This document shows positions 12,849-16,853 of a stretch of 16,853 nt of DNA, piece after piece; positions within the stretch are counted from its first letter, which is position 1, and the number at the start of each line of letters is the position of its first letter. The DNA is from UBA7803 sp041686955. Its GTDB lineage: Bacteria; Pseudomonadota; Gammaproteobacteria; Pseudomonadales; Azotimanducaceae. The translations under genes were made by a program, and so were the position numbers. The notes below the pieces were generated by a model. It had not been told where the DNA came from. It saw only the letters and a list, made by a program, of their open reading frames with translations, and did not search any database. The stretch lies in NCBI GenBank assembly GCA_041686955.1, contig JAWLCV010000085.1, forward strand, positions 1 to 16,853. The letters are read 5' to 3'.

Positions 12849-14094
12849 GCACTCTATTCCGTTATCTGCAGACAGCCGCCGTGGGCTCCGTGCTCGGCCT
12901 CTGCCTGGCCCTGGCCGGCTGCAGCAGCAACAGCACCTCGTCGCCGCCGAGCACGCCGAGCGGGATGCCGGGCGGACTGCCTTCGCCGTCGGGCTCTCCG
13001 TCGAGCAGCCCGAGCTCCAGCGGCGGGAAGAGCAGCCCGAGCGGTGGGCAGAGCAGCCCGAGCGGTGGCCAGAGCAGCCCGAGCGGCGGGCAGAGCAGCC
13101 CCGGCGGCAGTCAATCCTCCTCCCGCTCCGGCGGCAGCGCCGGAGGCTCCGGCGGGGCTTCCGGCAGCTACGAGAGTCTGCCCGGCGGCGGCGTCCCCGG
13201 GGGCGGTGATTCCTCCGGCGGCTCCACCCCCGGGGACGGCAGCCCCACCGGCGGCAGCGAACCCGCGGATGGCTCCGCCGGCGGCTCTGCCGGCGNNNNN
13301 NNNNNNNNNNNNNNNNNNNNNNNNNNNNNNNNNNNNNNNNNNNNNNNNNNNNNNNNNNNNNNNNNNNNNNNNNNNNNNNNNNNNNNNNNNNNNNNGCCGG
13401 CGGCTCTGCCGGCGTGCCCGGGCAGCAGACCGGCAGCGGCGAGCCCACGGTGAATGCCGGCTGGGAACTCCCCGAGCGATCCTCAGGAACGCCGGGCACG
13501 GAGGGCGACGGACCCACGGGGACCGGCGGCACGGCGGGAAGCGCCGGCTCCGAAGAGGAAAGCTGGGAAGACGGGCTGCCCGGCGGCACAGGGTCCGGCA
13601 GCGGCGACGACGACTGGGAAACCAGCAACCAGGTGCCCGCGCAATCGGGCACCGCCGACATTCCGCCCATGCCGACGGAGCGCGACCGGGCCGGCTCGGG
13701 CGCGGACGGCGAGCTCGACGGCGCCCTGGAGGATTTCGACGGCGAGATTCTCGCGGAGCGCGAGGTGATTCGCTCCCGCTCCAATGAGACGGCAGGAACC
13801 AACTCGGGCGGCAGCCTGCCCTCCGGCGGCGGCGAGACGTCGTCCGGCGAGGTGGCAGGCGGGGGTACCGCCGACGGGCCGAGGATGCCGGGGGGACCCG
13901 TGGGGGTGCCGAGCAACCGCAACGTGCCACCGCCTCCGAGTCCGGCCGCTACGGCCAGCGTGCCCGACGACATCCCGGATGCCCGGGACGACGACATCAT
14001 CGCCCGGCAGCTCCGCGAAGCGGCCATGGCCGAGACCGACCCCGAGCTCAAGGAAAAGCTCTGGGACGAGTACCGGCGCTACAAGGGGATCTGA
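12845..14094 (+). CDS. Ser/Gly-rich lipoprotein, interrupted by an assembly gap
   Basis: An envelope lipoprotein: hydrophobic signal followed by the lipobox LAGC with C26; the next residue is Ser, so outer-membrane sorting is expected. The mature part is low-complexity Ser, Gly and Pro, including repeated SSPSGGQ, then acidic and Gly-rich, and ends in a charged helical tail (IIARQLREAAMAETDPELKE then LWDEYRRYKGI) that looks like the only folded piece. The 100-N gap shifts the frame because the true gap length is not 100: the left part (12845-13295) and right part (13396-14094) are in different frames as printed. Both flanks end in the same 19 bases; merging them gives one uninterrupted frame of 376 residues. 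ATGA overlap with the upstream gene; 4 nt before the next ATG. No recognised family; a surface spacer or scaffold is a guess. Confidence 0.75.
13031..13114 (+). repeat. In-frame 21-bp tandem repeats encoding SSPSGGQ
   Basis: Four 21-bp units lie head to tail: 13031-13051, 13052-13072 and 13073-13093 differ by single bases, and 13094-13114 is more diverged. Each encodes SSPSGGQ or a variant. Unit loss or gain would keep the reading frame and vary the length of the lipoprotein's linker. Confidence 0.85.
13296..13395. other. Assembly gap of exactly 100 N
   Basis: A placeholder gap of unknown true length. The 19 bases before it (13277-13295) and after it (13396-13414) are identical, GCCGGCGGCTCTGCCGGCG, so the two contigs probably overlap or the gap is a few more copies of the same Gly/Ala/Ser-coding repeat. 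Confidence 0.97.
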
Positions 14095-14098
14095 CCGC

Positions 14099-15361
14099 AT
14101 GCCCGTGAACCGCGCCGAGGCGACGCCCTGGCTCTGGCTGCTGCTGGTGCTGCTCGGCGGCTGCGTCAGCCACGAGGTTCGCACCGTGGACATGACGCCG
14201 CCGGAGCAGCTCGCGCTCGCCGAGCAGGAGCTGCTGGACGTCGGGGTGACGGTGTTCGATCCCAACGTGCCCGAGAGCTACGACGAACAGGTCGAGCAGC
14301 TCGTGCAGCCGGACATCCGCTCGGCCGAGGCCAACTACATCCCCTACTTCGCCAAGAACCTCCTGCAGAGCACCGGCAACTGGGGGGCCGTGCGGGTGAT
14401 TCCGCGCCCGACACACGCGGTGGACGTGGTGGTCACCGGCCGGATTCTCCACTCCACCGGCGAGAGCCTGGAGCTCGAGGCCACGGTGAGGGACGCCACG
14501 GGGACCACGTGGTTCACCCGGCGGTACCAGGCGCTCGCCAGCAAGTACGCCTACGACAGCAGCATGCCCCGCGACATCGATCCCTTCCAGGCGGTGTACA
14601 AATCCCTCGCGGACGACATGCTGGCGTACCGCAAGCAGCTCAGCGCCGAGGAGGTGCAGACCATCCGGGCCACCGCGAAGATGAAGTTCGCCCGCGACTT
14701 CGCCCCCGACGCCTTCGCCGACCACGTGACGGAGAACGGGGACGGCGAATTCGTGCTCAAGCGCCTGCCGTCGCCCGACGACCCCATGCTGCAGCGGGTC
14801 CAGCGGGTCCGGGAACGGGAGTACCTGTTCATCGACACCCTGGACGAGTACTACGAGAACTTCCATCGCAACATGTACGGCCCCTACCAGGGCTGGCGAC
14901 GCGCCACCTACGAGGAGGCCATCGCCTACAAGCTGTTGCGGGCCGAGGCGCGGCGGCGCACGCTGGGCGGCGCCGCGGCCATCGTCGGCGGCGTGGCGGC
15001 GATGGCGGAAAGCAGCGACGCCGCCGTGGACACGGGCGGCCTGGTGAGCGTGATCGGCGGCGCCATGACGCTGAAGAGCGCCATCGCCAAGCGCCAGGAA
15101 GCCGAGATGCATGCCGAGACCATGCGCGAGGTGGGCGTCGCCGCGGAAGCCGAGGTCATGCCTCACACCCTGGAGCTGGAGAATCAGGTGGTCCGGCTCG
15201 AGGGCACGGTGGACGAGCAGTACGACCAGCTGCGCGCTATCCTCCGTGATCTGTACTTCGCCGACCTGGACCTGCCCGCGCCGAACGCGTCCGGGCAGGA
15301 CGAGTCCAACGACGGCGAAACGGCAGATCAGGAAGAGTTCGAAGCCACCCTGGATCCATGA
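14099..15361 (+). CDS. Lipoprotein of unknown function with a Gly/Ala-rich segment
   Basis: A 420-residue lipoprotein: short signal (WLWLLLVLLGGC) with lipidated C22, followed by Ser, so probably outer-membrane. Residues about 40-160 alternate strands and helices (VGVTVFDPNVPESYDEQ; ANYIPYFAKNLLQSTGNWG; VDVVVTGRILHSTGESLELE; VRDATG), the layout seen in CsgG- or LpoB-like periplasmic domains, though I cannot prove that relationship. A charged helical middle (FIDTLDEYYENFHRNMYGPY) follows, then a Gly/Ala-rich stretch from L289 to about 330 (GGAAAIVGGVAAM, later GGLVSVIGGAMTL) that could insert in a membrane or oligomerise, then a coiled-coil-like C-terminal region and an acidic tail. Third gene of the cluster; its stop overlaps the next ATG (ATGA). 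No family I can name. Confidence 0.82.
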   Translation: MPVNRAEATPWLWLLLVLLGGCVSHEVRTVDMTPPEQLALAEQELLDVGVTVFDPNVPESYDEQVEQLVQPDIRSAEANYIPYFAKNLLQSTGNWGAVRVIPRPTHAVDVVVTGRILHSTGESLELEATVRDATGTTWFTRRYQALASKYAYDSSMPRDIDPFQAVYKSLADDMLAYRKQLSAEEVQTIRATAKMKFARDFAPDAFADHVTENGDGEFVLKRLPSPDDPMLQRVQRVREREYLFIDTLDEYYENFHRNMYGPYQGWRRATYEEAIAYKLLRAEARRRTLGGAAAIVGGVAAMAESSDAAVDTGGLVSVIGGAMTLKSAIAKRQEAEMHAETMREVGVAAEAEVMPHTLELENQVVRLEGTVDEQYDQLRAILRDLYFADLDLPAPNASGQDESNDGETADQEEFEATLDP

Positions 15362-16853
15362 GCGACGATTTCAGCCCCATCAGGCCCAAACAGGTCCCTC
15401 TCAGCCACACCGAGCCGGCGGGCGAGACCACGGCGGGCCCTGGGGCGAGCCTGATCACCTGGGCGCTCGGCCTGTTGCTGGCGCTGGGATTGCTGGCGGG
15501 CGTGTTCTACCTGCTGCCCGCCTGGCTGGAATCCACCGCCGCGCCCATCGCCGGCGCTCGAAGCGGCGGGAACGGCCCTGCCTCGAGCACCCCCGCGGCG
15601 ACGCCCGACCCGGCGGGCGAGGCCCAGGGCCAGGTCGCAGAGCAGCCCGGGCTGCCGCCCTACCAGCAGCTTCAGCGGCAGCAGGCGCGGGAGCAGGCGC
15701 AGAAGGAACTGGCCCGGTTCGTGGAGCTGCAGATCGAGCTCGAGGAAAACATGCAGGTGGGCGCCTGGGGCAATGACGACTTCGATCGCGCCAAGGAGCT
15801 GGCCGCTGCCGGCGACGAGGCGTTCCTGCGCGAGCAGTTCCAGGCTTCCATCGACAGCTATCGGGCCGCCACCGAGGCGCTGTCAGCGCTCATCGAGCGC
15901 GGCAGGAACCTGCTCGAGCAGACGCTGGAAGAAGGCGAAGCCGCCCTGGCGGCGCGGGATCAGGCGCGGGCGGTGCAGGCATTCGAGCTGGCGGGCACCA
16001 TCGCCCCGGAGGACCCGCGGGTAGCCGACGGCCAGGCGCGCGCCGCCAGGCTGCCCCGGATCAGCGAGCTCATGCGTCAGGGCCGCAATCAGGAGCTGGC
16101 CGAGGACTGGACCGCTGCCAGCGCCACCTACGCGGAGGTGCGGGACCTGGATGCACAGACCCGGGGACTGCAAGAGGCACTGGCCCGGGTGGCCGAAGGC
16201 GAGCGCCGGCAACGCCTCCAGGCCCTGCTGTCGGAGGGATTCACCCGCCTCGACCAGGGCCGGTTCGATGCGGCACGGAAAGCCTTCCGGGACGCGCTGG
16301 CCCTGGACCCGGGCAACGCGGTGGCAGACGGCGGCCTGGAGCAGGTGGCCAAGCGCGCCGTGGTGACGCGGGTCACGGCCCTCCAGCAGGAGGCCGCGCA
16401 GGCCGCGGCCGAGGAACGCTGGCAGGATGCGGCAGCCCTGTACGCCGAGGTGCTGGAGGTGGACGAAACCATCGCCTTCGCCCGCGCCGGCCGGGCCAAC
16501 GCGCTGGCCCAGCAGCGCGTCGCGGCCGCGCTCGGCAAGATCATTCAGAGCCCGGACCGCCTCTCGTCCGATCGCCTCTACCAGGAAGCGCGAGAGATTC
16601 TCGCCCGGGCCGAGACCCTCGAGCCCCGCGGCCGTAAGCTCGCCAGCCGGATCGAGGACGTTCGCGCGATCCTGCAGACCTATGCCGAGCCGGTCCCCGT
16701 GGTGCTGCGCTCGGACAACCAGACGGAGATCACCGTCTCCACCGTGGGCACGCTCGGCAGCTTCACCGAGAAGCGTCTCGAGCTGCGGCCCGGCGCCTAC
16801 ACCGTCGTCGGCAGCCGTGACGGCTGCCGCGCCCGGCGGGAGCCGAACGGGGG
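15358..16853 (+). CDS. Single-pass membrane TPR-like protein with a PEGA-like region, C-terminally cut
   Basis: Runs off the right end: 498 complete codons. A 31-residue cytosolic N-terminus precedes one transmembrane helix (about 32-53), so most of the protein should be periplasmic. A Gln/Glu-rich coiled-coil-like stretch (about 101-130) is followed by TPR-like helical pairs over about 145-440 (for example LDQGRFDAARKAFRDALALD and EERWQDAAALYAEVLEVD). From 446 it turns to beta strands (PVPVVLRSDNQTEITV, then LELRPGAYTVVGSRDG at 475-488), resembling a PEGA domain. From memory, relatives with this build can continue into a formylglycine-generating-enzyme-like domain; that part would be beyond the window. 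The last ten or so residues (CRARREPNG) look unlike the usual GYRDVR continuation and may reflect poor contig-end sequence. Starts in an ATGA overlap. Confidence 0.8.
   Translation, partial: MSDDFSPIRPKQVPLSHTEPAGETTAGPGASLITWALGLLLALGLLAGVFYLLPAWLESTAAPIAGARSGGNGPASSTPAATPDPAGEAQGQVAEQPGLPPYQQLQRQQAREQAQKELARFVELQIELEENMQVGAWGNDDFDRAKELAAAGDEAFLREQFQASIDSYRAATEALSALIERGRNLLEQTLEEGEAALAARDQARAVQAFELAGTIAPEDPRVADGQARAARLPRISELMRQGRNQELAEDWTAASATYAEVRDLDAQTRGLQEALARVAEGERRQRLQALLSEGFTRLDQGRFDAARKAFRDALALDPGNAVADGGLEQVAKRAVVTRVTALQQEAAQAAAEERWQDAAALYAEVLEVDETIAFARAGRANALAQQRVAAALGKIIQSPDRLSSDRLYQEAREILARAETLEPRGRKLASRIEDVRAILQTYAEPVPVVLRSDNQTEITVSTVGTLGSFTEKRLELRPGAYTVVGSRDGCRARREPNG

Noticed and set aside
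11289..14051. 920-residue minus-strand frame across the assembly gap
   Set aside because: It exists only because 100 N were read through, and it is antisense to two genes with clear export signals.

Overview
The window is about 16.9 kb of GC-rich DNA from a gammaproteobacterium. The AlaA, EpmC and TusA homologues all closely resemble their Escherichia coli counterparts, and the base composition suggests a Chromatiales/Ectothiorhodospiraceae-like lineage; that family placement is inference. It is draft sequence: a run of exactly 100 N (13296-13395) lies inside one gene, and both window ends cut genes.

Layout. (a) 1-123, minus: the 5' end of cysD (sulfate activation). (b) 254-1812, plus: a translationally coupled pair that together resembles a fused MFS/spermidine synthase protein, split here into a membrane protein and a synthase-fold protein with its own export signal. 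(c) 1823-3361, minus: an AMP-forming acyl-CoA ligase, convergent with (b), with a TTG start, a strong Shine-Dalgarno and three perfect 13-bp repeats immediately upstream. (d) 3539-5122, plus: a cytosolic gamma-glutamyltransferase-family hydrolase, followed by a 204-bp nested palindromic element. (e) 5450-5851, minus: msrB. (f) 5986-7697, plus: alaA coupled to a small unknown gene. (g) 7703-11153, minus: a tightly packed operon, in transcription order tusA, a gamma-glutamylcyclotransferase-fold gene, epmC, an FAD oxidase of the L-2-hydroxyglutarate oxidase type, and an ATP-NAD-kinase-family gene. The first three genes overlap at TGATG junctions. (h) 11325 to the right end, plus: four cell-envelope genes in a row.

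The best candidate for an undescribed system is (h). It encodes an exported TPR protein ending in a TonB-C-like domain, a Ser/Gly-rich lipoprotein, a second lipoprotein with a Gly/Ala-rich segment, and a single-pass inner-membrane protein with TPR-like repeats and a PEGA-like beta region. Three of these junctions are ATGA overlaps or a 4-nt gap, so the proteins are probably made together. They have the parts list of a trans-envelope complex, but none of the four has a function I can name.

Operon (g) joins tRNA thiolation (TusA) and EF-P hydroxylation (EpmC) with small-molecule repair-type enzymes, which suggests a translation-quality or metabolite-repair theme. I saw no RNA genes, CRISPR arrays, insertion-sequence transposases or phage genes.
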